From NCBI RefSeq assembly GCF_051251125.1, contig NZ_JBPCZL010000002.1: a stretch of DNA of 64,000 nucleotides; one strand, written 5' to 3'. This document shows, in pieces, positions 63,257 through 64,000 of the stretch. How positions within the stretch are numbered: position 1 is the first letter of the stretch; each line of letters starts with the position of its first letter. This stretch comes from Carnimonas bestiolae (GTDB taxonomy: Bacteria; Pseudomonadota; Gammaproteobacteria; Pseudomonadales; Halomonadaceae). The position numbers and the translations under genes are program-made. The notes under the pieces are model-generated. The model saw only the letters and a program-made list of their open reading frames with translations. It did no database searches and was not told the origin of the DNA.

Positions 63257-63438
63257 CTCAACATCCCGGCCAATCGCGAAAACCCATCATGCTAGGGTGT
63301 TTATGGCAGTAGATACAAGCGAAACAGCGCCTATATGCACATAAAAAAAACGCTGAACGATACGTCAACGGTAGCAGGAAGGTACGCTAGCAACGAGGGC
63401 GCGGCGGTATTGGCGCGAGCGCGCTTTCGCTGATGAAG

Positions 63439-64000
63439 CTACTCACGGGCGGCCAGCTGCTGCTGCGCAGTGTATGCCTCGGCGGACAGCGGATGAACCA
63501 TGGTTAGCAAGTGCTCACGTATGCGCTCGGCGGCGCCACGATTGCGCTCTACTACCTCGAAAGCTGCACTTCCCAATGCCTTGCGGCGCTCTGGATAGGC
63601 CAGCAGGGTATTAATCGCCGCGCCCAGCTCGTAACCGCTCTCGACTTTTTCCAGGGCACCGTTAGCGCTCATTTCATCTGCGACTTCGGTAATGTTGGCG
63701 AGATGAGGGCCGCTGATAACCGGCAGCCCCAAGGCAGCCGGTTCCAGCAGGTTGTGGCCGCCCACCGGCACCAGACTACCGCCAACAAAGGCGATATCTG
63801 CGCTGGCGTATAGCGCAATCAGCTCACCCATAGTGTCGCCAACGTAAACGCTGACCGCTGGATCGATACGCTCATTAAGGCTGCGCCGCGCAATGCTCAG
63901 CACACCGAAACGGGATTCGCAGCTTAGCGCCACATCGTCAAACCGCTGTGGATGGCGCGGCACGATAATCAGCAGCGCATTGGGGTGCTGCTCAAGCACC
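63439..64000 (-). CDS. waaA: 3-deoxy-D-manno-octulosonic acid (Kdo) transferase, C-terminal part
   Basis: The last about 187 residues of a GT-B glycosyltransferase, cut by the right window edge. Signature HPNALLIIVPRHPQRFDDV, then VYVGDTMGELIALYASADIAFVGGSLVPVGGHNLLEPAALGLPVISGPHLANITEV, the conserved Kdo-transferase nucleotide-binding region. It adds Kdo residues to lipid IVA, completing the essential lipopolysaccharide inner core. The protein ends QQQLAARE with TAG at 63439. Confidence 0.93.
   Translation of the reverse strand, partial: VLEQHPNALLIIVPRHPQRFDDVALSCESRFGVLSIARRSLNERIDPAVSVYVGDTMGELIALYASADIAFVGGSLVPVGGHNLLEPAALGLPVISGPHLANITEVADEMSANGALEKVESGYELGAAINTLLAYPERRKALGSAAFEVVERNRGAAERIREHLLTMVHPLSAEAYTAQQQLAARE

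Overview
The window is 64 kb of ordinary-density bacterial chromosome, roughly 57% G+C by eye, from a gammaproteobacterium. The Pseudomonas-like ferredoxin-NADP reductase, the ygfB-ubiH-ubiI / zapA-6S RNA-fau block, yqgE-ruvX-tonB-gshB and xseB-ispA-dxs all point to the Oceanospirillales/Halomonadaceae (Halomonas, Kushneria, Zymobacter or Carnimonas type). That assignment rests on gene order and protein resemblance, not on a search. No rRNA, tRNA, CRISPR array, prophage or intact insertion sequence was seen.

Layout. 1-5 kb: truncated comM, an OPT-family oligopeptide transporter, ubiK, a PII protein (glnK) without its usual amtB, and fpr. 5-9.5 kb: a complete FecBCDE-like ferric-siderophore ABC importer with a Fur-box-like promoter. 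9.5-12.2 kb: two tandem serralysin-type RTX metalloproteases with no secretion genes beside them. 12.3-16.4 kb: hemE, ribA, a hemolysin-III-family membrane protein and a Ca2+/H+ antiporter. 16.6-22.7 kb: a putrescine/gamma-glutamyl cluster (puuR, puuD-puuB, APC permease) interrupted by an aldose dehydrogenase gene. 22.7-31.4 kb: dedA, xseB-ispA-dxs, serA, a sugar-porter MFS protein and a 3-hydroxyisobutyrate-dehydrogenase-family enzyme.

31.4-33.2 kb is a 1.7-kb stretch without convincing genes. It contains an A+T-rich patch with regularly spaced A-tracts, then a 263-bp G-rich hexamer array. 33-46 kb: ruvX, yqgE, tonB, gshB, a large MscS-type channel, poxB, a 14-copy 8-bp repeat, a small Cys-rich lipoprotein, rsmE, secB, a rhodanese, and envC-ctpA. 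46.4-48.7 kb: a Tat-exported PLP aminotransferase flanked by two direct copies of a hairpin-rich ~0.45-0.5-kb repeat. 48.7-64 kb: a LysE-type exporter, ubiI, ubiH, ygfB, zapA, 6S RNA, fau, pyrC, a universal stress protein, ilvA, rpiA, a SNF2-family helicase and the start-truncated waaA.

The most informative non-genic signal is three perfect copies of the ParB-binding site parS (TGTTTCACGTGAAACA) at 41522, 46218 and 56825. Two lie inside reading frames (rsmE and ctpA), and both encode the same pentapeptide VSRET. This places the window in the centromere-like, normally origin-proximal part of the chromosome. No wholly new multi-gene system could be demonstrated. The best candidates for undescribed biology are the hairpin-rich repeat around the exported aminotransferase, the hexamer/A-tract intergenic region, and the Fur-linked serralysin pair.
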